A DNA stretch of 43,983 nt from Granulosicoccus sp. (GCA_023301795.1 JALZVU010000262.1:1-43983), one strand, 5' to 3'. Shown: positions 1 to 8,256, numbered from the stretch's first letter. Notes: generated by a model not told the origin, from the sequence alone. Translations and numbers: made by a program.

Positions 1-18
1 CCAACTGCTAGCAGTTGG
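1..18. repeat. 18-bp perfect palindrome downstream of rpsU
   Basis: CCAACTGCTAGCAGTTGG is its own reverse complement. As RNA it could fold into a 7-bp stem with a CTAG loop. It lies 19 bp past the rpsU stop codon, on the side where dnaG often follows rpsU in related genomes. There is no U-tract on the rpsU strand within the window. It may be a processing site, an attenuator or a protein site; the left side is cut off by the window edge. Confidence 0.6.
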
Positions 19-37
19 CACGGCGGATCAAACTGAC

Positions 38-253
38 TTAGTACATCCGTACGCGACGTGAAGATTCCTTCGACACCTTCTTCTGGTGACGCTTAACAGC
101 CGCAGCAGCTTTACGCTTGCGTTCTGTTGTAGGCTTTTCATAGAATTCGCGACGGCGTGTCTCAGTGAGAACACCGGCTTTTTCACAAGAGCGCTTGAAT
201 CGGCGCAGGGCCATCTCGAAAGGCTCGTTTTCTTTAACTCGTACTGAAGGCAT
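38..253 (-). CDS. rpsU: 30S ribosomal protein S21
   Basis: Small basic protein of the 30S subunit that helps translation initiation. The 71-residue length is exactly that of the bacterial bS21 family. The start [20 protein letters not shown], the central [14 protein letters not shown] segment and the Lys/Arg-rich C-terminus ending RRVRMY are all family signatures. It is transcribed leftward and diverges from tsaD, an arrangement known from enterobacteria, where rpsU heads the rpsU-dnaG-rpoD operon. The downstream neighbour lies outside the window. A good sigma-70-type promoter is visible upstream on the minus strand at 302-331. Identity is essentially certain. Confidence 0.98.
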   Translation of the reverse strand: MPSVRVKENEPFEMALRRFKRSCEKAGVLTETRRREFYEKPTTERKRKAAAAVKRHQKKVSKESSRRVRMY

Positions 254-301
254 TAATGAATACTCTGCTTAGCTATGAGGCTGAACGGCGGAAAGCCCTA
301 T

Positions 302-331
302 ATCATAACTGCTTTCATGCCAGAAATTCAA
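302..331 (-). promoter_or_regulatory. Probable sigma-70 promoter of rpsU
   Basis: On the minus strand, TTGAAT (plus 326-331) and TATGAT (plus 302-307) are separated by 18 bp. This matches 4/6 and 5/6 of the -35 and -10 consensus. Transcription would start near 295, about 40 nt before the rpsU ATG. Seen by eye only. Confidence 0.5.
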
Positions 332-356
332 ACAGACAGCGAATTAATTGACATCA

Positions 357-1400
357 ATGATAACCCTTGGCATCGAAAGCTCTTGTGATGAGACCGGATT
401 GGCGCTCTATTGCAGCGAAAATGGCCTCCTGGCGCACACGTTATTCAGCCAGATCGATCTGCACGCGCTCTATGGCGGTGTCGTGCCCGAGCTTGCCTCG
501 CGAGACCATATCAAGCGCCTGGTGCCACTAACCCGTGAGGTCTGCGCGATGGCTGGCATTGATTTGTCACAAATTGATCATGTAGCCTACACCCGTGGGC
601 CGGGTTTGGCTGGTGCTCTGCTTGCAGGTTCCATGATGGCTCGCTCAGTGGCCTGGTCGTTGGGTATCCCTGCGTTAGGTGTCCATCATCTGGAAGGGCA
701 TTTGCTGGCACCCATGCTGGAGGACAATCCGCCCTCATTTCCATTCGTTTGTCTATTGGTCTCTGGCGGTCACACGCAATTAATTCAGGTGCGTGGATTG
801 GGCGATTACACATTAATGGGCGAATCCATCGATGATGCGGCGGGCGAGGCCTTCGATAAAACCGCCAAAATGATGGGAATGGGCTATCCCGGTGGTGCCG
901 CTTTGTCCAGGTTGGGGGAGTCGGGAGATGCCTCGGCTGTGAAACTGCCGCGGCCGATGATGGACAGGCCTAATCTGGATTTCAGTTTCAGTGGATTAAA
1001 GACTGCAGCTATTACGCGATGGAAGGCCTTCGAGGGCAGCGAGTCAGAGCGCCCAGGCTTCACGGCCGATCTGGCTGCAAGCTTTGAGCTTGCTGTTATA
1101 GACGTGCTGGTCGGTAAAAGTGTTAAAGCTTTGCAGCAGAGTGGTTTGAGCACGCTTGTTATATCAGGCGGTGTCAGCGCAAATCGAACCTTGCGCGCCA
1201 GAGCAGATGCATTGGAAGCCAGAGGTGAGCTCAAGGCGTTTTATCCACGGCTCGAGTTCTGTACCGACAACGGCGCCATGATTGCCTTGGCAGGTTCACG
1301 CAGATTGATGCTGGGGGAGTGTGACGATTTGTCGGTAACCGTTATGCCGCGCTGGCCCTTGGAAGATTTGCCTAGTCTTAGTACTAGCCTCAGTAATTGA
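357..1400 (+). CDS. tsaD: tRNA N6-adenosine threonylcarbamoyltransferase
   Basis: Transfers the threonylcarbamoyl group to A37 of ANN-decoding tRNAs (t6A), working with TsaB, TsaC and TsaE. The 347-residue product has the ASKHA/Kae1 features. These are IESSCDETG at the N-terminus, the metal-binding HHLEGH (His111 and His115, at the same positions as in E. coli TsaD), [10 protein letters not shown], the [14 protein letters not shown] segment, [10 protein letters not shown], and the C-terminal [10 protein letters not shown] and [10 protein letters not shown] chose ATG 357 ([12 protein letters not shown]) because it matches the family start. An in-frame TTG at 348 would add three residues. No clear Shine-Dalgarno sequence precedes either. 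The 3' end overlaps the convergent diguanylate cyclase gene by 11 bp. Confidence 0.97.
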   Translation: MITLGIESSCDETGLALYCSENGLLAHTLFSQIDLHALYGGVVPELASRDHIKRLVPLTREVCAMAGIDLSQIDHVAYTRGPGLAGALLAGSMMARSVAWSLGIPALGVHHLEGHLLAPMLEDNPPSFPFVCLLVSGGHTQLIQVRGLGDYTLMGESIDDAAGEAFDKTAKMMGMGYPGGAALSRLGESGDASAVKLPRPMMDRPNLDFSFSGLKTAAITRWKAFEGSESERPGFTADLAASFELAVIDVLVGKSVKALQQSGLSTLVISGGVSANRTLRARADALEARGELKAFYPRLEFCTDNGAMIALAGSRRLMLGECDDLSVTVMPRWPLEDLPSLSTSLSN

Positions 1401-2487
1401 GTGCGGTGGCGCTGTTGCGTTTAGTGGTGCTTTCATTGCCGCTTTCGTTCGCTGAAAAGTCATCGCGTGATAGTGGCAATGGTTCTAGATCGATTTCACC
1501 ATCTGACACTACGCAGTTCCGCCCGTTGCGCTTCGCTGCATACAGCCGGTTATCGCTGCGGCGTGTCCAGCTTTTTTCGTCGTCGGTGATATGTAGATTT
1601 GCCGTGCCGATGCTTGCGCTTATAGGGTGACTTTGAAGAATGGCAGTGTCAGCAATAGTTGCCCGTAACGATTCTGCGCGGTTATAGGCGGTAGCTTTTC
1701 CGTTGTCGGTTAGTAGGATCAGAAATTCCTCACCCCCCAGACGAAACGCTGTGCCATCGTGCGCCACATGTTCCTTCAGCAATCTTGCAACTTCGCACAG
1801 CACAATATCGCCGCCGTCGTGACCAAAGCGATCGTTAACGCTTTTGAAGTGATCAAGGTCAATTGCAATAAGCGTGGCGGGTATCGAGCTGTCCTTGTAA
1901 GCGCTGATGGCAGCCTGAAGTTGAGCTTTCAGCGACGTACGATTCAGGAGTCCTGTCAGTGGGTCATGGTTGAGCTGGTATCTGAGTCGTAGCTGTTGCG
2001 CATCAATCTCACGTACCAGAATGTTGGCAAACAGGCTGACGCATAACAAGCTTGCGGATAACCTGGCAGCATCCACCGGGTCAAGAGTTAGCCACATCAT
2101 AGGCACGGCAACACTCATGATCATGGTGTTAGCTACGATTGCTTTGCGTCTGCTTAGCATGCAGTAGCATGCAAGAATTGAAGGGAAGCACCAGACGCTT
2201 GCCAGGTTGCCATCAACGGTATACGAAAGCGCCATACAAACGATGCCGCCAGGGATCAGTGCATACAACGTCATTGGCTCATGGTTGCGGCCATGAGCAA
2301 TTAGCACGGTATTGATCACTAGAATGGTGTTTATATAAGCTCCACCAAAGCCTGCGACATAATTGCCGCGAAGTAAGGCGTAAAGCGTGAGGGGTAACAT
2401 TAGCATCAGGACGGCAAGAGCTACGGCCCTTGTCGCCTTCACTCTGTAGTCGCCTTCTGCCTCCAAGATGCGCGTACCGCCGCTCAT
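1390..2487 (-). CDS. Membrane-bound diguanylate cyclase (GGDEF)
   Basis: Makes cyclic di-GMP from two GTP. The 365-residue protein has a hydrophobic N-terminal half with roughly five or six membrane segments between residues 20 and 158. The sensor fold is not one I can name (MASE-like by layout). A standard GGDEF domain follows (about 170-345), starting [29 protein letters not shown] contains the metal and substrate residues, and the active-site loop is GGEEF at 251-255. The inhibitory RxxD site upstream of the loop is absent (sequence [11 protein letters not shown]), so product inhibition through that site is unlikely. Ends with the usual [10 protein letters not shown]. Convergent with tsaD, overlapping by 11 bp. 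Expression is probably from the symmetric promoter at 2562-2592. Confidence 0.92.
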   Translation of the reverse strand: MSGGTRILEAEGDYRVKATRAVALAVLMLMLPLTLYALLRGNYVAGFGGAYINTILVINTVLIAHGRNHEPMTLYALIPGGIVCMALSYTVDGNLASVWCFPSILACYCMLSRRKAIVANTMIMSVAVPMMWLTLDPVDAARLSASLLCVSLFANILVREIDAQQLRLRYQLNHDPLTGLLNRTSLKAQLQAAISAYKDSSIPATLIAIDLDHFKSVNDRFGHDGGDIVLCEVARLLKEHVAHDGTAFRLGGEEFLILLTDNGKATAYNRAESLRATIADTAILQSHPISASIGTANLHITDDEKSWTRRSDNRLYAAKRNGRNCVVSDGEIDLEPLPLSRDDFSANESGNESTTKRNSATALNY

Positions 2488-2830
2488 GTAAATACTTCCG
2501 TGGCCTGTTAGGTCGACAACAGTTCCGGGAAGATTGTTCCGCAGTTCAGTCAGCGACTGTGTATTGACACTAGGTAGTATCCGGTGTCAATAGAAATACG
2601 ACCGTATGAAACATGGCGACCACTTGTACGATCCGCGTTGTTGGTGTTATGAATTAAAGGCACAGGAAGAATAGTGCCTCTACAGAAGTTACAACATTGT
2701 ACGGCGGCGTTTTGCGGTGTCTGTGGAATACGATAGTTGAATAATACAACCAGCGCTAAGTGTGGATGTTGTCGGGGTGGTTACATCTGCCTTAGGTCTG
2801 GTTCTCCATGAGGCCTGGCTTGGCGACAGC
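2488..2830. other. 343-bp intergenic region between GGDEF and HNH genes
   Basis: No credible coding frame. It holds the symmetric promoter (2562-2592). It also holds a small dyad AGGCAC (2658-2663) / GTGCCT (2674-2679) which, read on the minus strand, is followed by TTTAATT. That dyad could be a weak terminator for the HNH gene that ends at 2831. I see nothing else clear. Confidence 0.5.
2562..2592. promoter_or_regulatory. Symmetric promoter/operator with 9-bp inverted repeat
   Basis: TATTGACAC (2562-2570) is repeated inverted as GTGTCAATA (2584-2592) with 13 bp between. Because of the symmetry, each strand reads TTGACA, then 17 bp, then TCAATA. That is a perfect -35 box and a moderate -10 box at ideal spacing in both directions. 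The minus-strand promoter would start near 2555 and serve the diguanylate cyclase, whose ATG is at 2487. The plus-strand copy points toward the 3' end of the convergently placed HNH gene. The same dyad could also be a repressor site. Confidence 0.55.
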
Positions 2831-3196
2831 TTATTCCTCTGATGGCTTACCCAGCATCGACTTCAAATCGGCAAACGGATTGTGCATGGCCGTCTCGCCG
2901 GTTTCGCGTTCACCGAAAGTGACTTGCTCGATATACCGCTGATGCTCGTTGTCGTGGCAGTAGACGCAGAGTAACTCCCAGTTTGTGCCATCATTTGGAT
3001 TGTTGTCATGATTGTGATCACGATGGTGCACAGTTAATTCTTGTAGATTAGCCTGGGTAAATTCGCGCATGCAGCGCCCGCATATCCATGGATAAAGTTT
3101 GAGGGCGCGCTGGCGGTAGCCGTTTTCACGTGTGGCGTAGTCAGCTCGCGCTGATGCCACCAATTTATCGAGCTTTGCGGTGTTGGGCTTTTTCAT
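2831..3196 (-). CDS. yajD: YajD-family HNH protein
   Basis: A 121-residue protein with an HNH (treble-clef) nuclease fold, close to E. coli YajD in sequence and length. The zinc knuckle cysteines are in CGRC and CVYCH, with HHRDHNHDNNP between them, which is the HNH core with the conserved Asn. It ends with the family motif NPFADLKSML. The biochemical role of YajD is not established; a nuclease activity is inferred from the fold. Lies 15 bp downstream of nadE on the same strand, so the two are probably co-transcribed. Confidence 0.9.
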   Translation of the reverse strand: MKKPNTAKLDKLVASARADYATRENGYRQRALKLYPWICGRCMREFTQANLQELTVHHRDHNHDNNPNDGTNWELLCVYCHDNEHQRYIEQVTFGERETGETAMHNPFADLKSMLGKPSEE

Positions 3197-3211
3197 AATG
3201 TACGTTTGGGA

Positions 3212-5257
3212 CTAGTAAAGTGCCTTTCCTCCGGTATCAACGGCGGTGGTGGAAGGAGGGCGCCAGGCGGCGATATCGGCAAGCCAGGTGTCGGGTTTTG
3301 CATCGGACGGCATGCGCCAGTCGCCTCGAGGCGACAGTGCTACGTTACCAACCTTCGGGCCGTCGGCTGTGCATGATCGCTTGAACTGATGCATAAAGAA
3401 ACGTTTGATGAACAGTGTTAGCCACTTCTTTAACGTATCGTCGTCGTACTGATTTTTGTCGAATGCCACACGTGCAAGATCAAGGATACGACCTGGGCGC
3501 GCACCATGTCTGACGAAGTGATAGAGAAAGAAATCATGCAGCTCGTACGGACCAATGCGTTCTTCGGTGAGTTGCGCTATTTGGCCATCAGCGTCGGCCG
3601 GCAGAAGCTCTGGCGAGATGGGGGTGTCCAGAATGGCAAACAGTGTTTCGCGCAAAGTGGCGCTATCGCTCCAGGTGCTGGCGCGTTCATTGGCCACCCA
3701 GCGGATAACGAATTGGATCAATGTTTTTGGTACCCCGGCATTCACGTCGTACATGGCAATGTGGTCACCTGCGTAGGTAGACCATCCCAGAGCCTTTTCT
3801 GACAGATCGCCAGTGCCCACAACTAGCCCCCCGTTCTGGTTTGCTAGCGTCATGAGTAGCAAGGTGCGAAGTCGCGCTTGGACATTTTCGAGCGTGACAT
3901 CGCCAAGTTCCGGGTGTGATCGCAATTGATCAATAAGTTGTTCGACGGTGCTTACATTCTCGGTAGCTGGATGTTTAATGGCTTCTAGCACGGTTCGGCT
4001 GGCATCTGAAATGCTGACCTGACTGAACGTAGCGCCCAGGCACACGGACAAGGCTTCTGCATTGTCACGTGTGCCGTCAGAAGTGCCAAAGCCTGGCATC
4101 GTGATGCACAGAAGGTCTGTGCGTGGTTGCTTGCACAGATCCAGAGCCGCTGCTGCAACCAGAGCCGCGTGGGTGGAATCCAGTCCGCCAGAAACCCCTA
4201 GCACCAGTTTAGGTTTGCCAATGGCGCGCATGCGCGTGGCCAAAGCATTACTTTGTATTTCGAACATCTCCCAACATCGGTTGGATAACGTTTCAGGATC
4301 CCGTGGCAAAAACGGTGTGCGCGATACATTTCTGACAATGCTTACCGGCATTCTGGATGTGAAATTGATGTGCCGGGATGTTGAATGGTGTTGATTGGCG
4401 CAATCGCCAAAGGTAGTGGTGGATCGTCTTTCAAACGCCAGGAGCTCAAGGTCGACATCTTGCACAATCATCTGGCCTTGTCGGGCAAAGCGTTTGGACT
4501 CGCACAGCAGATTACCGTTCTCGCAAATGAACGCATCTGCATCAAAGCTAACATCGGTGGACGACTCGCCAGGACCTGCAGCAACGTAGACGTATGCACA
4601 CTTGCCGCGATCGGACATTGAGCGCGCGAGTAACCGGCGTAGCTCGGCTTTGCCGATGGTAAAGTTGGAGGCAGACAGGTTGCAAATTACGGTTGCACCG
4701 TTAGAGACCTGATAGCTGCTGGGTGGTACCTGAACCCAAGTGTCTTCGCAGATTTCGATGCCGACTGTCAAGCCTTTTAAATCGCTGTTAAACAAGAGGT
4801 CCAGTCCGAAAGGAGCCTGGTATTTTTCGATGTTAACGACGGAGTTTTCGGGTACATCAAAACCTGAGCGGAACCAGCGAGCTTCTTCAAACTCCCGGTA
4901 GTTGGGCAAATATGCCTTGGGTACGACACCCAGTAATTTACCTTGATGGATAGCGGCGGCTACGTTGTACAGGCCATGGTTGAACCTGACGGGTAGGCCG
5001 ACTATGGCCATGGGCTCGAACGCGCTGCTGGCTTCTATCAATTGCACCAGAGCTGCTTCGCAGGCATCAAGCAGTGTGGTATTCATGCACAAGTCACGAA
5101 TACTGTAGCCGCTGAGTCCAAGCTCCGGGAATACCACAACGTTGACGCATGCGGTATCAGCTTCACGCCAAAGCGCGAGAATGTTGTCGCGATTAGTATC
5201 AATATCGGCGACGGCAGCTGAGGGTACAGCCGCAGCAATTCGTGCATATCCTTTCAT
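3212..5257 (-). CDS. nadE: Glutamine-dependent NAD+ synthetase, long form
   Basis: Last step of NAD+ synthesis: ATP-dependent amidation of nicotinate adenine dinucleotide, with ammonia taken from glutamine. The 681-residue length and layout match the mycobacterial two-domain enzyme. The N-terminal nitrilase-type glutaminase (1-300) has a visible Glu45-Lys114-Cys170 triad, in FPELGLSGYS, VPKAYLPNYREF and EICEDTWV. The C-terminal synthetase has the pyrophosphatase P-loop SGGLDS at 356-361, GTGDLSEKALGWSTY and NVNAGVPKTL. It differs from the short, ammonia-dependent NadE of E. coli. No Shine-Dalgarno sequence precedes the ATG and a -10-like box ends six bases before it, suggesting a leaderless message. 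Confidence 0.96.
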   Translation of the reverse strand: MKGYARIAAAVPSAAVADIDTNRDNILALWREADTACVNVVVFPELGLSGYSIRDLCMNTTLLDACEAALVQLIEASSAFEPMAIVGLPVRFNHGLYNVAAAIHQGKLLGVVPKAYLPNYREFEEARWFRSGFDVPENSVVNIEKYQAPFGLDLLFNSDLKGLTVGIEICEDTWVQVPPSSYQVSNGATVICNLSASNFTIGKAELRRLLARSMSDRGKCAYVYVAAGPGESSTDVSFDADAFICENGNLLCESKRFARQGQMIVQDVDLELLAFERRSTTTFGDCANQHHSTSRHINFTSRMPVSIVRNVSRTPFLPRDPETLSNRCWEMFEIQSNALATRMRAIGKPKLVLGVSGGLDSTHAALVAAAALDLCKQPRTDLLCITMPGFGTSDGTRDNAEALSVCLGATFSQVSISDASRTVLEAIKHPATENVSTVEQLIDQLRSHPELGDVTLENVQARLRTLLLMTLANQNGGLVVGTGDLSEKALGWSTYAGDHIAMYDVNAGVPKTLIQFVIRWVANERASTWSDSATLRETLFAILDTPISPELLPADADGQIAQLTEERIGPYELHDFFLYHFVRHGARPGRILDLARVAFDKNQYDDDTLKKWLTLFIKRFFMHQFKRSCTADGPKVGNVALSPRGDWRMPSDAKPDTWLADIAAWRPPSTTAVDTGGKALY

Positions 5258-5263
5258 GTGGCT

Positions 5264-5269
5264 AGTATA
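5264..5269 (-). promoter_or_regulatory. -10-like box directly before nadE
   Basis: Minus-strand TATACT (5/6 match to TATAAT) ends six bases before the nadE ATG, so transcription would begin at or next to the start codon. I find no good -35 box at 16-18 bp. The call rests on one hexamer plus the missing ribosome site. Confidence 0.3.
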
Positions 5270-5473
5270 AGCGGCAACTCATGACATTGATACTTGCTTG
5301 GCGCAGGAGCTAACCCGTATATTATTGGCCACGCCTTCTGGCATGCCGATGACGACCTGGTCGCTAAAGGGCAGTCCATTGCGAACCGTGCAGAGTGATT
5401 ACAGGTGTGACGCTACAGCGCAATAACCTTGTGTAGGTTTATGGCTCTGTTGCGCCACACCTGGCCCGATCCC

Positions 5474-7222
5474 CTATAAGCTCTTTAAATATTCAACCAA
5501 CGCCTGTTTCTCGGCCTCGGATAGCTGTTCTACAATTCGCCCTGAATAGGTATCCATCACATCCAATAGCGTCTCTGCGCTATCGTCATGAAAGTAGGGC
5601 GCTATGTGTGAAACGCCGCGAAGTCCTGGCGTTTTGACGCCATCAGCCAATACGCCCAGGGGTGGTTGTAGCACGATGTCAGCTGAGCGTTCCGGGCCTG
5701 TGAAATCGGGCGTGATATGGCAATTGGCACATTGAGCATGTGTGGCATCGTTGAACAGTTTAAAGCCGGCTTCTGCCAGTGCCTCGTCAAATTCAACTGG
5801 TGCAGGGCTCGTGATACTTCGTTGCCAAGCCTGTATGTCCAGTAGTGATTGCTGGTCAATATCGTTGCCAGGGGTTTGATCCTCTGCAGCTACAAAGGCG
5901 TCAAGCAGTGCTTGGGCTGGAAGAAAGCTTAACTGCGCAGGGACTCCCGAAGACTCGGTGCCGAAGGCGCCGTTGGCGTGCATCACCAAGTCATAAACCA
6001 ACTCTGCACGACTCGCTAGCGCATTGTTCGGGTCTTCGGTGCTAGCGAATTGACCGTCCCAGTTCAAGCCGTATCCTTGTTCTTCAAGGTCGATAAAATT
6101 CCATAGCGGGGGAATGCTGGTGGGGTTGAGTAAGCCATCTTCCAAGGGGTTATCGGGCAAGGCGCGAGCATCGAAACGGCCAGGGCCAAATGCCTGTAGA
6201 AAATCAACTGTCTCTTGTCCGGCGTTGACTGCAAAGGGTGTCAGCGACAATATTGTTCCCACATCAATTTGTCTATTCGGAACGCCATCAAGATTAAGTG
6301 GGCCAATAAACAATGGCGTCAGTACACCTTCGGATAACTCAAAATCTGTACTGTCGACACGTGCGTGGCACACAGCACAGGTGATGCCTGCCGAGGTGGC
6401 CAATTCACTTAAGCCATCTTCTCCAAACGTTGCCTTAACACCAACAACTGCATCTGCACGAAGCAGTGCACGCGTTATTTCGGGAGAGTCGAGCGCTACT
6501 TGTTTGGCCGTAAAATCGTCACTGAGCAAAACGTCCACAATCTCTTGTGGCACTTTGGTAACGTCAATGTGTGCGCCCACGCTGACCGCCTGTGCTGGAG
6601 TAAGATCATTGAGTAATTCGTGTAAGCCGACAACACCACCGAAGAAGTTTTCATTATCAAACGTCTCGTTCAGAAATATGTCTTCACCACGAGTAACGGC
6701 ATCTCCAGACTCTGTTTGTAGCGTGCGGTAAGCCGCCTGATACACTCCTCCCGAATTGACTAGTCCGATGAGCGTGTTGTCTGATTTGCGGAAAAAATTT
6801 GCATTGGTGCTGTTCCATACGTCGTTTTCGAATACGGATAACTCTGCAAGCGTTGGATGAGTGGGTGGTAAATCAATAAGCATGTCGATTTGCATGGCAG
6901 CATTGAGCGATGCACTGAGGTCGATATTAAATGCATCCCCAGCGCTAGCAAGATTGCCAGAAGGCAGAGTTGTTGGATTGATCGCTGTGACGGCTAACGA
7001 GGCATCTTCGGATAATGCGCCCGCGGGGATGGTCACTCGCAAGCGACCGTCAGGGACGACAAAGGTTCCGCCTTCTGCTGAGCTTACTTGAACATCGATA
7101 AGTGGGGCGACTGTGTCCGACAAATTATTGTCATTACTGTTGGAGCAGCCGTATAATGCAGAGGCTGAAAACGCAATGAGCGTTAGAGTGCGGGGCAATG
7201 AGCCTAGAGTTTGAAACTTCAT
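5474..7222 (-). CDS. Di-haem cytochrome c lipoprotein, MauG/CcpA-like C-terminus
   Basis: A 582-residue exported lipoprotein. The start at 7222 is preceded by a GAGGAA ribosome site and gives a lipoprotein signal with lipobox LYGC (Cys26). A longer frame to 7306 lacks such a signal. Residues about 45-110 contain GGTFVVPDGRLRVTIPAGAL, which resembles a ZU5-type beta domain. Two c-type haem motifs follow: CAVCH at 282-286 and CANCH at 498-502. The end, TPGLRGVSHIAPYFHDDSAE, is typical of bacterial di-haem peroxidase/MauG relatives. Its real reaction (peroxidase, cofactor maturation or electron transfer) cannot be told from sequence. Divergent from a TetR regulator whose likely operators overlap this gene's promoter. 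Confidence 0.85.
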   Translation of the reverse strand: MKFQTLGSLPRTLTLIAFSASALYGCSNSNDNNLSDTVAPLIDVQVSSAEGGTFVVPDGRLRVTIPAGALSEDASLAVTAINPTTLPSGNLASAGDAFNIDLSASLNAAMQIDMLIDLPPTHPTLAELSVFENDVWNSTNANFFRKSDNTLIGLVNSGGVYQAAYRTLQTESGDAVTRGEDIFLNETFDNENFFGGVVGLHELLNDLTPAQAVSVGAHIDVTKVPQEIVDVLLSDDFTAKQVALDSPEITRALLRADAVVGVKATFGEDGLSELATSAGITCAVCHARVDSTDFELSEGVLTPLFIGPLNLDGVPNRQIDVGTILSLTPFAVNAGQETVDFLQAFGPGRFDARALPDNPLEDGLLNPTSIPPLWNFIDLEEQGYGLNWDGQFASTEDPNNALASRAELVYDLVMHANGAFGTESSGVPAQLSFLPAQALLDAFVAAEDQTPGNDIDQQSLLDIQAWQRSITSPAPVEFDEALAEAGFKLFNDATHAQCANCHITPDFTGPERSADIVLQPPLGVLADGVKTPGLRGVSHIAPYFHDDSAETLLDVMDTYSGRIVEQLSEAEKQALVEYLKSL

Positions 7223-7287
7223 GATGATTCCTCTTTTGGAATGATGGCATCTGTTGAGCAGATGTAGATTGACTTTTCCGTGAGTTA

Positions 7288-7331
7288 TTGACTGTTCGGT
7301 CAACAAACATACTTGTTGATTGATCGGTTGT
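7288..7331. promoter_or_regulatory. Two operator-like sites between the cytochrome and tetR genes
   Basis: TTGACTGTTCGGTCAA (7288-7303) is a near-perfect 16-bp palindrome with 5-bp perfect outer arms. A related sequence, TTGATTGATCGGTTGT (7316-7331), matches it at 11 of 16 positions with a 28-bp offset. Palindromes of this size in a divergent intergenic space are typical TetR-family operators. Binding by the adjacent regulator is inferred. Confidence 0.5.
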
Positions 7332-7334
7332 CAT
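7306..7334 (-). promoter_or_regulatory. Probable promoter of the di-haem lipoprotein gene
   Basis: Minus strand: ATGACA (plus 7329-7334, 5/6), 17 bp, TATGTT (plus 7306-7311, 4/6). The predicted start near 7299 lies inside the first operator and the spacer lies over the second, which fits simple repression. The leader to the ATG would be about 77 nt. Confidence 0.4.
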
Positions 7335-7367
7335 TTACTTATTTGTAAGAAGAGCGTTCTCAGAGCA

Positions 7368-7952
7368 ATGGCAAGACCTCGAAAATACGATCACGATGAG
7401 GTGGTCGAAAAAATGACGCTGGCGTTCTGGGAGCGTGGGTACAACGGCATTTCTATGGATGACATAGGCCGCATCACCCAATTGAACCGAGGCAGTATTT
7501 ACAATGCGTTTGGTGATAAGCGCGCTTTGTATCTGTTGGCACTGGAGACGTACGCACAGCAAAGCTACGGAGGAGCGGCGCAGCTAGTGCAGGATGCGCC
7601 GAGCACGGAGATGGCAGTGCGTAGTTTGTATCAAGCCGCTTTCAAGGGTCTCAGCGGTGAGCAGACGCGCTGGGGGTGTCTCCTTTGTAATGCCGCGGTG
7701 GAAGTCGCACCTGTCGATCAGGAGGTGTCTGATACCGTGAAGAAATATCTGGGGCTTTTATCCAGAGCGTTTGTGACATCTTTGAAAGTGTCATCGCCAG
7801 AGGCTAGCGATGCCAGTCGTGTGAAAAACGTGGCAGAGCAATTAACGGCCAGTTATGTTGGCTTTAATATCATGGCAAGAGCGGGTGTGAGCACTGCCTG
7901 TTTGCAGCGAGTATCAGAGTCTGCAATAGATATGACATTGGTGAAGCAATAG
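7368..7952 (+). CDS. TetR-family transcriptional regulator
   Basis: A 194-residue DNA-binding repressor. The N-terminal helix-turn-helix spans about 28-49 (ISMDDIGRITQLNRGSIYNAFGDK), the classic TetR pattern. The ligand domain contains WGCLLCNAAVE, a motif found in a large TetR subgroup (TetR_C with the GCLL-N signature). I start at ATG 7368 (MARPRKYDHDEV), which matches the usual family N-terminus. A TTG at 7320 would extend the protein through the likely operator. It is divergent from the di-haem lipoprotein gene and probably controls both. The inducing ligand is unknown. Confidence 0.92.
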   Translation: MARPRKYDHDEVVEKMTLAFWERGYNGISMDDIGRITQLNRGSIYNAFGDKRALYLLALETYAQQSYGGAAQLVQDAPSTEMAVRSLYQAAFKGLSGEQTRWGCLLCNAAVEVAPVDQEVSDTVKKYLGLLSRAFVTSLKVSSPEASDASRVKNVAEQLTASYVGFNIMARAGVSTACLQRVSESAIDMTLVKQ

Positions 7953-8045
7953 CATCACGGATCTTCATGAACATTCCCTTTTTACCGTGTTTCTGATTGG
8001 TCTGTTTCAGGGAGTTGGCAACGAAAGATTCCTGTCATTGTTAAG

Positions 8046-8059
8046 CCGATCTAGATCAA
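8046..8059. promoter_or_regulatory. FNR/ANR-like half-conserved site
   Basis: CCGATCTAGATCAA matches 8 of 10 specified bases of TTGAT-N4-ATCAA, with the right half perfect. It lies about 240 bp upstream of the DUF481 -10 box, which is far for direct activation. It may be chance. Confidence 0.2.
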
Positions 8060-8068
8060 CGTAGTTGC

Positions 8069-8089
8069 TACACAAAATTAATTTGTGTA
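8069..8089. promoter_or_regulatory. Inverted repeat TACACAAA-N5-TTTGTGTA
   Basis: Perfect 8-bp arms around ATTAA, a 21-bp dyad. Its shape fits a dimeric regulator site or a small hairpin. No matching known operator was recognised. Confidence 0.35.
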
Positions 8090-8241
8090 AGTGCTGATGC
8101 GTGTGTTGCGGGTTGATTTTTACAATGATTGTTATTCAATGTGGTGAATGCAAATTGTCATGCATTTGTATATGTCATAAGTGATCCATATGCATGCGTA
8201 AGGCTGGTTTTTTTACCGTAAAATTTACCCCTGTTGCTCTG

Positions 8242-8256
8242 CATTGTTAAACAATG
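8242..8256. promoter_or_regulatory. 15-bp palindrome upstream of the DUF481 promoter
   Basis: CATTGTTAAACAATG has perfect 7-bp arms around one base. It ends 31 bp before the -10-like box TATACT (8288-8293), so it covers or abuts the expected -35 zone. It is a good candidate for an operator. Confidence 0.4.

Noticed and set aside
348-353. TTGACA at the start of tsaD as a promoter element
   Set aside because: It overlaps the tsaD start codon region and has no -10 partner before a usable gene start.
511-1234. Two antisense open frames inside tsaD
   Set aside because: Shadows of a highly conserved gene; no start context or recognisable domain.
6114-6731. Long open frame (205 codons) antisense to the di-haem lipoprotein gene
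   Set aside because: Low-complexity Ser/Thr/Pro-rich translation mirroring the opposite strand, no ribosome site, and the sense gene has clear haem motifs.
8120-8142. Fur-box-like stretch upstream of the DUF481 gene
   Set aside because: Only a loose match to the GATAAT repeats, no better than expected in such AT-rich sequence.
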